From positions 186,001 through 250,000 of the forward strand of contig JAYKKR010000044.1 in NCBI GenBank assembly GCA_036971615.1: a stretch of 64,000 nt of DNA. The letters are read 5' to 3'. The stretch's first letter is position 1, and every line of letters starts with the position of its first letter. The translations under genes and the position numbers were made by a program. Positions 29,161 to 40,705 of the stretch are shown in pieces. The notes under the pieces are model-generated. The model was not told the origin of the DNA. It saw nothing but the letters and a program-made list of their open reading frames with translations, and ran no database searches. Source of the DNA: Amyloporia xantha. Taxonomy: Eukaryota; Basidiomycota; Agaricomycetes; Polyporales; Adustoporiaceae.

Positions 29161-31459
29161 GTTCATACCAGGCTCTCGGAGGTGAGTATTGGTTTGTACT
29201 AGTAGACGATGCCCCTCGATCTGAGATCTGCTTTGAGATATCAATACCTCCAGCTGCTGAACGAAAGCAGTTGACGCGCCACGCCCGGTAGTCGTTAACC
29301 ATACGATGCTGTGCATAGATGTCGGGAAGTATATGTACAATGAGGTGGAAAATGAGCATGTAGAAACCCAGTCGTCTTCCTGAATGTTGCCATTCAGGAA
29401 TGTGCTTGTACTTGAGGCTCGCATTGAAGGATTCGAGATGATTTGTGGTAGGTAGAATGCCTTCCACATCTATAGCCATCTGTGCCGCGGCATCATTTCT
29501 TCCCTTCTGTGACCAGCCGCTCCATAGCTCAGGTGCCAACCAATTATCCTCAAGATACTGAATGAACATGAGGCCTGCTGCACCTGCCTTGTGGCCTTGT
29601 GTGTCGGCCGCCATGGCCTGAAGATTTGACTTCGTGTCCGCAAGTAATCTGAGTGCGGCAGCATGTTCAGTGGTTTGCAGAAGCCTGTAACAGTGCAATT
29701 TTAGCGGACTCATTGGTATAAGAAGTCTGACACCTGCATTTGCTCCAACTGCTGCAGTCTTCGTTGGACATCCGTTGTCCATATTGTGGCCTTTTTAGAT
29801 ATCAGAGTGGTGCGCTTGTTCATCCAACATTGGCGAACATGGAACTTGCATAATAATAGTATCAAACGGGGCCATATTGACAATAAGGCTCCTCGCTCTT
29901 TCGTGTCAGTGTCGGTAATACTGGCGGCCGGTTCAAACCTTCGGGTGCCTTGCTTGCCCATCCAGTCACGCCAGGTCCCAAGAAGTTCAGTCAGTATGGC
30001 CGTGTTATATCCAGCATGCGTAGCTCGATTTCCCGTAGGCGCAGAGAAGAGGAAAAGAGCGACAGGTATCCCACGTCCACAATCATCGATTCCCATTGCG
30101 ATCCAGAGCAGGAGGCGGGAGGTCGTAATCCCAAAAGTACCGTCAAGGGACGAGCTGCTTCGCATGCACCAATTGCCACGCAGCCTGCTTCATTTCGGGT
30201 GTACAGATACATACTTTGAACCTATCTTCTTTCTCCATTCTAGCCCGGTAGTAAAAAATAGCTTCATGAATTTGAGGCTTGAAAAATTGGCTCGCAGGAT
30301 CGAGCCAATTATCGATGTTATGTTCAGGTTTGATTGTAATGTCAATTTCGTATGCATTTCGCAAATGCTGACGATACAAGCTGGTGAAGTCTTTGGGGAG
30401 GACCTCATAATGAAAGTTGGCACGGAGACGGTCAGTGGTGAGTTGATCGCGGTAGGCCCGCACTGTGAAAAGCTCTGTGTTACGATGCTGTATTGCGGTG
30501 ATCCTGTATTTCCAAGTAAACAATTACAATTCCTCATTGCTGATAATATTGTGAGGCCCCTACCTTTGTCCCTGCTTCAGCTGATTTAGTGCGACTTCAA
30601 CGACATGTGGATGTAGCGGAATCTGAGGAAAGCGGCTCATTGTCGTGGCTTCACAAGCGACATTGTGATATGGATATCCCGCAATATGATTGATCTCATT
30701 CTTCCCTTCGGAAAATGTGACCTCGACGTGTGCAAGACATGCTGTGAAATCGTATGCCGCGTGGCGAGACCATTCGGACTTCAAACCAGTCGGCGAACTT
30801 TCACTCATTGTCCCAGCCTCAGAGGGCCTTTGTTTCTTCTTGCCCTTTTGTTGAGCTTCCGTATTGTAACCACAGACACTTTCAATAAATTTATATATAT
30901 AGTGTGACGGAAACATGAAGTACAGGTAGCTACCATTGAAACAAAACTTGCTTCTTCACCTCACCTCTCTTCTGTGCCCAGCTTGTTGACCACGCTCGTT
31001 TCCACTTGCTCTCCAGGTTTTTTGATGGGAAGGGATCCAGCTGATACTCATTGAGTTTTGCGAACACTCGTTCCTGCGACTGACTCGAAGCTTCAAAGAC
31101 AAACTTGGTGTCCTCACATCTTGTGTAGAACTTTTGGATAGCGTCGCGTTGCTCGTCGTTGTAGTACAGCCCTTTGATATTGACCTAATAACATTGATTC
31201 GGAGTGAGCCAATTGATCCATATTATACATAAATATTCACCTTTGCATGATGCCCGTGGCCGTCATTCAGCAGGGTGCTCGCTTCATTCATAGCAGCACC
31301 CGGAGAAACAGGGATCGCCTACAAAAACAGCATGAAGATTCTTCCATGTAGAAAAATATTCTCACTCACATTCAATAGCTTCCAGTCGGTCTCAGCAACG
31401 GTATTCATCTTCACACCATGCGCCTCGGAATCCTCGCAGAGGTGGAACAGCTTTGGCAT
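29161..31459 (-). pseudogene. MULE transposase, 5' exons and catalytic core
   Basis: Exon 1 31459-31370 (ATG, MPKLFHLCEDSEAHG), exon 2 31318-31241, exon 3 31184-30934, exon 4 30878-30564, exon 5 30503-29734, exon 6 29684 to the 868-bp insertion. Introns are 51-60 nt with GT-AG ends, and the exon 3/4 junction restores QCVCGYNTEA. The core has LDGTFGITTSR (first Asp), GIPVALFLFSAPTGN, ITDTDTKERG (second Asp), CKFHVRQCW and NHLESFNASLK (candidate Glu). This is the MULE transposase domain that cuts and joins transposon ends in the nucleus. Lesions: an extra C in a C3 run (30147-30149) just before LDGTFG, and a phase conflict at the exon 5/6 junction. Confidence 0.85.
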
Positions 31460-32600
31460 ATTCACGGTTCAAGCGCATAGACACAAACCAGAAGGTGAGA
31501 TTGTTCTTGTAAGCTGTGAGAATGTATGAGTCAAGGCCGCAATGAGAGCGCATATCATATCACGCTCACAGATTGTGGCCGAGCTGACGACGACTTAGGC
31601 ACATAGCCCGATTGTTTGACATGGAGCGCAAGCTAGCGCATTGCTGTCCTCATGGTCAGTTGTCAGCAATAGAAAAATGTGGCGGCTTCTCTTGAGGAAT
31701 GAGGTATAGAATATTCTAATTCATTCTATGTTGGTTGTGAATCCGTAAGGATAACCACACGAGACAAGAGAAACCGGTACCTGAATATGCTCAGACGGAA
31801 ATGTGTTCACTGCAATCACTAGAATATGACATTGCTGTATGGATTGCGAAGTTATGATGCAGCATGGCCATGTCGCCGTTGGAGCAGCATGCGATGACAA
31901 GACCCAATGCCGCTATGCTACTGCTCTCAGAATAGAGGCGCTGACGTCCAATGAAGTAAATACCCTTGGCATGGAGGAAAGAATGGGAAAAAAACCTGCC
32001 TTGTTTTCTGTGGTAAACCTCGTGGGCTCATAGGAATCAAAGGATGCCTCATGCATGAGGGGCATATTGGTCAGTCGGGCTGTGCGAGGGAATGTGCTGG
32101 GCCGCGCGGAGCGCAGATACAAGTACAGAAGAGATCATTGTTGCCACATCATGTTAGAGTAGACGCTCGCGCGCTAAGCGCCGTAGTACAAACATGTACA
32201 TACACGGCCAGCGCGATCTGCGACGGCCTCCTTCGTATACATCGCTTGCTTCCGCGACTTCTTGTGGGCCTTAGGTGTCGGTGTCGGTGTCTGTGTCCTC
32301 TCGTGTCCTCTCGATTCTCATCTCTGGGCTCTCTCAGATCATATCTTCCATTCATTCTCCTGACACATCATGCCATTGTGGAGCAGACAGACGAACGGAG
32401 GGCACGCGGTCGAGCAGGAATAGGAAACAGCGCAGCAACGAAAGAGGCAGGCGGCGGGAAGGAAGAAGAAGGGGGCAGGGTGGGGCTATTGACGCTGTCA
32501 GTCACGATTGGCAGGAAGGCGCCACCGGACTGTGCGGACCAGACTACCGTGCTTCCTTCTTCTTCTCATCACGCTTCTTTATCACGTCATTCTTTGCGAC
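31460..32600. other. upstream region of the MULE gene, no gene recognised
   Basis: Contains presumed promoter and possibly the right end of the MULE. A short ggtgtc repeat lies near 32275. I could not identify a terminal inverted repeat or a coding exon. Confidence 0.35.
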
Positions 32601-32609
32601 GACTGCCTG

Positions 32610-33120
32610 CCCTATATATACTATCTGATATCCAAAATCTATTGGTATGCAAGCAAACCAAATAAAAGCTCTATAATCATCTGTAAACCTATTAACATCA
32701 GAAAACACAATATCCTTGTATGAATGACACTTTTAAGGAATCTTAATATACCCAAAAGTAATTCATGAAAATAAATTTCATCAGAAGTTTGAAGGACCAG
32801 CCATATATGCCACTATATGAGAAGTATGCATAAATCTTTCTTGAATCATCAAACAAATAGAACTAAATCATCTTTTCTGAGTCTTCCCAAACACTATTTG
32901 TGCATATAAAGAATTTGAGCATAGCATTTGATGCATATTATTTAAACCATTTATATACTATTTTATACCCTCTTCTGATCCTAATGTAAATATATGTAAA
33001 TTTTAAATGGAAAAACCCATGTATATATGGTAACTAGATTGAATGGTTGGAGCCTTACTGTACAGTGTAAGCCCTACATTGTATTCTCAAGAATTACATC
33101 GAGACTGGGACACCTTTGTG
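32610..33120. other. AT-rich island
   Basis: About 500 bp with long A/T runs (many atata, aaat, ttttat strings), markedly richer in A+T than its neighbours. No gene is visible. It could be an AT-biased transposon remnant or a matrix or origin-like region. Confidence 0.4.
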
Positions 33121-33323
33121 AATTCATCATTGGCTTAGGTCCCAGACAGAGATAGATAGTATTGGCGAATTTTTACCTTCTCTCGTTGAACAAAGTGGTA
33201 GTTGTTGTAATCACCCTCGCTTTGTCTTTGTGATTGTAATCTTGCTTACGACTGTGGCCATTGAATGCGACCGAGTCTGCGCTTACAGTGATCCTATAGT
33301 CTTGGCTCTTCATCTACACAACA

Positions 33324-33470
33324 ATGCGCGTCCGCACATTGGAGATTCGCTGGCACGACAACAAACCCATCTCTACCTCGGACTTTCAGCCTGTTCCATT
33401 CAAGAAAGCGCGTCCTGCGCAGGAGAAGCACTTCGCAACACAGTCGTATAGGCTCGCGACCGAAGTGGGT
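33324..33470 (+). pseudogene. N-terminal fragment of CAF-1 subunit B (Cac2-like WD40 protein)
   Basis: ATG at 33324 begins MRVRTLEIRWHDNKPISTSD, the start of the WD40 histone chaperone subunit Cac2/CAF-1 p60 (IRWHD...KPI...DFQP). Similarity stops after YRLAT (about residue 47), where the first WD repeat should follow. The frame runs on to 33632 into unrelated sequence. Family members deposit H3-H4 on new DNA. Only the first exon-sized piece is here, so it cannot be functional. It abuts a BRR2 fragment on the opposite strand. Confidence 0.6.
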
Positions 33471-33639
33471 CCGTTCACCCACGGAAAGAGGTCAAGTCAA
33501 CTTGAAGCAGTACTAGCAAAGGCGAACGCGGATGTTGAGCTCAATTACTTGAAGATAGAGAAGACTGATATCCAGAAGGTGACCATTAACACAATCCAAA
33601 GATACTTTCCGAGACTGACATTGCCGTCGTGATGGAACG

Positions 33640-34960
33640 AAAATGATCACGGGCTTGGTGGATGAGTGCTTGACAATTGCGAGGTAGGCTGGTTTGGATA
33701 TAGCGATCATGAGCGACGGGAAATGGGGTATATTGAAACTCTGAAGGCGGATATCCATGTCGAGCGGATGTGCACTATAGCCTAGAGTTAGTTGCCGCCG
33801 CCAAATCACATACGCACATGACGAACCTTGGTGGGAAGTTAAGGATTGCATGAGACGGAGCCCCACTGTCCTCTCCCCGAAACCCCTTGCTGATGCAAGC
33901 GAAACTCCGCACACAACAATACCAGTCTTGATCTCGGTTTGCGCAGACATATATCGTGTACGCGAGATGATGACCTCGTAAGTGGGGCCAACTTCACCGC
34001 CAACAAGTTGAATCTCATCAGCAATCAGCAAACCGATGGTCTGCACGTTGTTACGCTGGCACCATCCTCGGGATATCACGTCCCATCACGAGGAGCAATC
34101 ACATATTTATCAGGATAAAAACAAACCATATCTTACTTGCGATGGCGTGCATACTATGAGATCACCCTTCTCAAGTAGCCGTAAATCAGCGCTAGTTTCG
34201 CCATTGAGACTGACTATCTCCTTGCCGCCCTGTAAGTCGCTGAACTTCTGGCGCCACTCAGTAACAGGAAGATCAACCATCTCTTGATGCGGCTCAATAC
34301 AAACAGCTCTTTGTTGCCCACACTTACTTCAAAGTCTCAACAGAGCGAATTCAGCACAAATAGTCTTGCCGCTGCCTGTCGGAGCGCCCACACAGATGTT
34401 CTCATCTGTGATGTAAATAGCCTGAAAAACTTGGGTTTGAATCTTCTTGAAAGTCTGAATCGCAAACGAGTAGATGCTCTCGAACTCCTTGATGTGGAGA
34501 GCGGAAAGAGGTAATGGCTGCAAGTCGAGTAGCGGCGTCGGTGGTGGGAACTTCTCTGGCAGAATGAGATACATGGAAGATGTTAGCAGGCGTGTCTCCG
34601 CGTACAACCATCGGTCGGAGATGATCAACATATACTATTTTGGTGGTACGGGCTCGAAAATGGGAACCGCGACAGTAAGTTGTGTTCGTCCTCCGCATAG
34701 CGTTGTCGAAGGATGAACATATCATGGAAAAGAATGATCTCACCATCTACGTCCTCAACCATGATCCAGAATGATTCCGCAGCATCGTGGGACTTCTCGT
34801 CTCACCGGAAGAAGGGAATGATAGGGACATCAATGCGTAGGAGGCAACCATATGGATCTACAAGGGTGAAATTCCGTTCCTTTTCGATCCTTCTTCTTGC
34901 GATGAATCCGTCGAAATTATCAGTCATCTATAAGGTCGGTACGTGCATTCCCATCCATAT
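33640..34960 (-). pseudogene. BRR2-like spliceosomal helicase fragment, C-terminal cassette
   Basis: From high to low coordinates the minus strand reads the end of a Sec63-like region ([56 protein letters not shown]). The helicase follows: Walker [10 protein letters not shown] (about 34375), DLPVTEWRQKFSDLQGGKE, LIVCTPSQ, motif II as DEIQLVGGEVGPTYE, QTEIKT, and SFNIPHFPSLMIAISKPAYL. BRR2 unwinds U4/U6 RNA, and its second cassette naturally has a diverged motif II. A TGA lies near 34796-34800 and both ends are missing, so this is a truncated copy. Introns (GT...AG) are retained, which argues against retroposition. Confidence 0.72.
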
Positions 34961-37900
34961 CATGAGCGCTGATATGCGGCACGGTTTTACTGCATGAGAA
35001 AAGGGATTTGACAAAAACAATTGAAATGAATCGAGTTGGTAATGACATACATCATCTAGCGGACCACCTCCTTGAAGTTGCCTTATTGTGGGCATTATCC
35101 TGCCTCATCAGCCCGTTAAGTATTGGACATCTTCGGGTCCGGATGGTGACTTTACGTGGTAGCTGCAAGCTGCAAGCCGCTCAGGATATCGAGGTCATGC
35201 TCCAATTTCAGGTGCCTAAATAAGACATATAATATTATCCATAGTCAAATGACAGTTCAACTCGGCGAGATAGGCGAGGAGAAACTGGACCGAGTTATGT
35301 CATCTGCAGCATTACCGCATGAGAGGTTCTATTACTCCAATCTATATTGACAAGCACTAAGTTCAGAGCGACTGCGACAGCATAAAGGACTGCTGGACTT
35401 ACGTTACGCAGGACCAAAGAAGGTTTTAGTCCACGTGAGATTATTATCTCCCAACGGTGACTGACGATAACCATGAACCCACACCTCTCGTGGGACGCGG
35501 TATTGACAACGTTTGATAAGAAAAGCCGCTCTACTCCAATTCTGCATCCGCCTAAGTAGAGCCTGATCCATAGACCTTCTAGCTTGCTTTCGCGAAGTGG
35601 GGCTAACACACCATCGCAGTGACACTGTGACTAGCGCCGAGCCATAGACATTGTTCTGGTGGGCTGAGCAAGTCGCCAATGTTCTCAAGCAGAAATTTCC
35701 TTGTCTTCCGACCGTGGGCTTCCTTAGCATCAGCAGCTCACTTGCCAGGGTTCTGCATCACGCTGATTCCTTCCGCTCTGAATGCTCTTTGAAAGTGGAG
35801 TCAAAGAGCAGTCACACCTTGCAGTTTTCGGGGAAAGGGAAACATCAAGGGATGTAGCGACGTGTGTGACTAGCGGACTTGCTACGTCGGGTTCACCCAC
35901 GGTATACTGTATAAGAGCATTGGTCAACACAATCTGGCTTACGAATTTCGGAGGACTTACAACCAGGTAAATGCATCTCCGCTACCTACAAGAAGGGTAT
36001 GATCAGTCCGCACCAAGTCTGCACAGAGATTGGGATGGAGAGAACGAAGGGAGCCAATCACAACGTCAATGTGAAGCATATTATGATGAAAATTACGGCA
36101 CCTCATCCGCTCTACTTCCACATTGGACAGACCAATCATCCTGCCATCTTGATATTGGGGATGGCTGCGCCGAACTGCAAAGATGTGTGCGGAAGGGAAC
36201 ATAGTGGGTGACTGCGGAAGGTAAGAAAGAGATGAAGGGCGAGACGGTAAGCAGTGTACGGCTGAAATGTCACGCGAGCATAAAAAGCGAAGGATGATTC
36301 AAGTGGGAGGATCAAAATGGGAGGGAAAATTCGAGCGAAGTGAGTTAGGAAGCGACAGCAAAATGTCCGAGTTTATCTTCTCCAATTTTATAGCTGTTGT
36401 ACATGCAGATGTTCGGACGCCGTACTACATATAGCGACTATCAGTGCTCTCAACACCATCGGGGTTGTTCATGACCATTTAAGATGATTTCATACCTGCG
36501 TATACCTCTGCATCCGGATTGATCACCGAAGCTTACAGCCTTAGATTTGTGTTCCTATCAGAAACTAAGCTGTCTGTTGTACCGTTGTCCAACTACTGAG
36601 ATGCGCCCTGTCCATGTTGAAGTGCTCTTGAGCATATCACCAGCATAGCGCGGTTGACCCGGAACTGTTTGCGCAAGGAGGAGGGACACAGTGATCGGGC
36701 CTTTCACAATGGCGCGCGACGTGGATAGACACCCTTATCTCTCCAGAGCTGGTCAGGGTAATTGCCAGAATGATCGTACCCTCACACGCTTTGCATATGC
36801 CTTCCAGCTGAGAGTGGGAGTACATAGCTTTCGGGAGAGCTAACTCGAAGGAACATGGTGGCTCAGAGCGTCGTGTGTTCGGAATGACTTAAGACATTTG
36901 ATAAGGCTAGTAGAGTGAAAATCAATCAAGAGCACTCACACTTGGGAAGAAGGGGTAAAGGTTGCTGCCAAGGTACAGCAGGATGAGGAGCTGCGTACGG
37001 AGCTCCCCGAGCGATACCAGCTGCAGGCATGGTGCGCAGCCCTGAAAAGAGAACGAAAAGAAAGGATGCGCGCGTAAGAGTCATGCTACGAGTCGAGCTT
37101 GAGACAACTCCGTTTATATGTAAGAGAGGGTGAACACGTGCCTGCAAGCAGAGCCCGGGAGAACAGTGTTTCAGTCTCACCATAGGCCCTATTCCAGAGT
37201 GTCGCCTTGGGCAGGATGAAGTGTTTATTATTATTAAAGAAAGAGCTCATGGGACATGGTGTGTCGTCCACACCACAACAGCACAAAGAAACTAAAATTT
37301 ATCGCAAGGCCGATCCTGTCTGCTCTAATATATGGAGCTGCCAGGGGACTTGAAGGTGAGAAACACTGTGATTCAACTGAGCTCAACTTTCCCGTCAATA
37401 TAGGGTAACAAGCCGTGCTAACACACCTATGGAGTTGCACTGCGGGACAGGAAGAAAACGCCACTGAAGATTTGACGGAAGCAGTAGTAAGGAGAGTAAG
37501 AAAATTGTCATGATTCTGAAATAATCCTGCTCACAGCTTTAGCTCGTAACAACAATCCCTCGCTGGAAAGGCCGTCCCCACATACACGGCCTGGTAACTG
37601 CTTGCGTAAACAATTCTCATGCGGCGGGCATTCCTCGCTATAAACTGGAGCTCACCTTGTTTTCTCACTAGCTGCCCACCGCACTACAGGATGTTTGCAC
37701 TAGCGCTGCCCGGAATTTGTTTATGAGTGCAGTAGATGTATGGTCTGTTCAATGATGCTAAGGCCGGCAGTATTTCTTTACCCTAATAATCTCCCTTTGC
37801 AGAAACGCAGCATGGAGGGCTTCTATTCATGCAGCTTGCTGAGCATGAATATTCATAGGTCAACCACTCTACTTAGTCCGCACTGCGCTGCCTACCAACG

Positions 37901-38374
37901 AGTACAGACAGAATGAGTAAGAGATACGTTCAAGCTATCGCGCTGAGCCCCGAAGCTGTGCAGCCCATCGGTAGCACCGCAGATGGGAGGATAGCAGCAC
38001 ACTAGTGTTGCGCTCCAGCCGGCGTGCGCAAACTTGAAGCGCCAATCTAATAACTTGAGGACCGGTGAGTCCAGGCAACACGGGGAGAAGAGTAAAAATC
38101 ACCCACTTGTATAGGCCTCTGATTTTCAAGTCATGAGCAAGTTGGCGATTAATTGAGAACCAATAAGATGACGGCTGTCGGACGGAAGCACAAGGTCAGA
38201 CTGTCGAAATGGAACCCGACACGCTTATTCAGTTCGACAGGATGCCCATTTTCAAGAATCTGGCGTAAAAGGGGATCAAGGGAGCGGAAATGTGTTTCAG
38301 TACGTCTGTGCATAATAGGCTCTCTTTGAAGATATCAGCTGCAAATGGAGGTGACCAGAACACAGGAAACACCG
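34961..38374. other. 3.4-kb stretch without a recognised gene
   Basis: Only short frames without recognisable motifs. It is bounded by two inverted copies of a BRR2 segment and may be the interior of a rearranged or captured block. Confidence 0.35.
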
Positions 38375-38465
38375 ACCTTATAGATGACTGATAATTTCGA
38401 CGGATTCATCGCAAGAGTGAAGGATCGAAAAGGAACGGAAGTCCGCCCTTGTAGATCCGTGTGAT
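38375..38465 (+). pseudogene. second BRR2 fragment, inverted relative to the first
   Basis: About 90 bp nearly match the reverse complement of 34855-34942 (encoding DNFDGFIAR in BRR2 sense). Small indels separate the two. It therefore lies on the plus strand while the main BRR2 fragment is on the minus strand. Confidence 0.6.
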
Positions 38466-38594
38466 CTGCACGGAGTTTCGATCCATGCCTCCTTAGCTGG
38501 GAATTATGATTTTCGTCAGGTAACCATTTTTCAGGAACGCGAACGGGATATTCTTTTGAGGAGAGTGAGAGAGCAACGGTGAAGTAACAAATAA

Positions 38595-38820
38595 AGCTAC
38601 AACAACGTGGAAGTTGTCGCCGCATGCAACAGCAGGTCAAGTGTGACATGCCGGATACGCTATGAAAATATGGCAAAGACTATCGATATGACGATATGCT
38701 ACAACGACCGGCAGGTCGTCGCCACATGAAAAAGCAAGCATACTGGATCTACAAATATAATCTGCATGCTACAACAACCGGAGGTCGTCGCCGCATACAA
38801 AAGGAGGTATACTGGACCTA
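38595..38820 (+). repeat. three spaced copies of a hairpin-forming repeat
   Basis: Copies start at 38595, 38698 and 38768 with gctacaac, then a small palindrome (cgaccggcaggtcg in the second copy) and gtcgccgcat. They then share (g)tatactggac in copies two and three. Units are about 50 bp, spaced 103 and 70 bp. Confidence 0.6.
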
Positions 38821-39744
38821 GGGTCGAGAAAGCGCCGTTTTCCACCTTGTATCCGGATGCAATGTTGAGGCTTTGAGTACTGAAGAGGAGAGCTGCAGAA
38901 CGAGAGCCTCCTGAGGCGACGATGACTGAAGTTCGGCCAGTAGGAGGGCTGCTGACACCGTTGGTCGCATCGGGAGCATGTCAGCGATTATCAATGGAAG
39001 CCGACTACTGCTTGATTGTGCAGAATAGAGTGTTCTTCTCTGGGAGTATGACAGGATTTAAGGGGCGTTTGTCGAGGCAAAACAGCGAGTGATTCTCATT
39101 CGACACCAGCGTCACGCCAGCGTTCCCGCTAGCGCTAGCCATGAGCATATCACGTGAAGCATATCACAGTGGTTGGATTGTGAGATCGACTGTGACCAAC
39201 GTACGCCTCCCAAAGCCGGTTGTGACCCCATAGTGATGTCACACACTGCCTAAAATTATCCGGAACCTCCTGTGAAGCGGGTGGGGTCCAGCAGTGTCAC
39301 ACTCGTGGGCGCTAGCCTCCAGTCACGCGCACCACGTGTTAATTTAGATACTGCTGGCTTCTGTATACTTACACTGAAGTGTTGCGTATACATGCGATAC
39401 CATGGGGAACGGACTGCGTGCAAAGTTGATGCCGGTGCGAGTGCAAGTAGCGATGTGCGGCGCTGTCGAGCAGGACATGGAATAAATGAGAGGTCAGAGG
39501 TTACAGGATTTTAGGGATAATACGACACATCAATACTCCGCGCAATTGCCGTAGTCCTTTCATATGGCACTTCTTTGACTTCCCTACAATCAACCTACAA
39601 TGGTACAATATTTTTGCTTCTAGTGGGCCAGTAAGAGTCTTCGCTGCGCCCAGGGTTGGCAAACGTTATTGATAAACTCATAGCGTCTCATCTCTTCCGA
39701 CGACCGCCTCGATTAGTAGACATTTGATTAGATTTGACTAGCGT
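38821..39744. other. no gene recognised
   Basis: Short frames only. Contains acgtgaagcatatcac and similar repeats near 39150, without further meaning that I can support. Confidence 0.3.
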
Positions 39745-39751
39745 CTTTACC

Positions 39752-40302
39752 CGTGGCTTTGCCACGTAAGGTTTGAATACAAACAATATGAATAATTTAT
39801 AATCTAGTGTCTTCTAGTGACGCTACCTGTGGTTTCGCCACAGAGGTGCTCTGCACCTCCAATTGAACAAATATAATGAGTTAGATTCAAATTCGGATTG
39901 TTCACTTTGGCACGAACCCAGTGTGCCCACCAACGGGCACTTCGTGCCCGTGACCCGTTCCCATTGCAGGGAAGTACAGCAGTGAGCACTAAAGGCCCGG
40001 GCGCTTCGCACCCGTCGTTCCCATTCAGAGTGATTTAGTAGCAACACTTTATTTAGAATCAATGTGCGAGGAAGGCATCGGGAAGTATACCGAGACTGGT
40101 TCCCGTTGCAGCCACTGCACCCGGGACTACTCCCGCATCGCACGCTATAGGGACAACCCGTTGAGCCGGCCCCGTTCCCGATGCAGTGGGCATGCTGTTT
40201 TTTTGCTGTAAATATATTACATTTTTGTGAATCCTTGCACCTGAGCCCGTTCCATTAATGCTGTATTTTACTTTGAATCCTTGCGCGGGGGAGACCCCCG
40301 CG
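39752..40302. repeat. cluster of perfect short-loop hairpins
   Basis: Hairpins with 6-8-bp stems and mostly 3-nt loops: 39752-39766 (CGTGGC/TTT), 39827-39843 (CTGTGG, 5-nt loop), 39843-39859 (GAGGTGC/TCT), 39934-39950 (CGGGCAC/TTC), 39998-40014 (one mismatch) and 40284-40302 (CGCGGGGG/AGA). GTTCCC(A/G)TTGCAG boxes recur between them. Confidence 0.65.
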
Positions 40303-40705
40303 GACCCCCCTGCCGCTGCGCGGAGCCCGGTGCCAACTCTCGCGCTGCGCGCGCACGTCCTATGGGAAGACCTGCGCCATCGCGTGGCAGCCACGCGGCC
40401 AACGTGCGCTCCACGCGAGTTACGCGCGCCACATCGACCCCGTCGTCCCATTATCTTTAGATTGTGTCCAACGCTATCAAGCTGGTCATTTTACTTACAA
40501 ATAGCGCGTGCAATCTGCATGCCTAGGCGAGAACGAGCAGAACAAACTCTCGTGGTGACTCTCTTACAGATCTCGGATGAAACTTCGAGAACTTTAGAAC
40601 AGGCCTATAGTACGGAACACTTACGTGCAATGTCAGCGAACGTGCCGATTTAATCATTCCTGTCAGCATCGGTATGTCGTTTGAGTCGGACACCAGAACC
40701 TAATA

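Noticed and set aside
29786..30589. 267-codon plus-strand frame
   Set aside because: It is opposite to MULE exon 5, which carries the catalytic DGTFG and TDTDTKERG motifs and good splice sites.
38595..38820. CRISPR array
   Set aside because: Only three diverged units, unequal spacing, no cas gene, and a eukaryotic setting.
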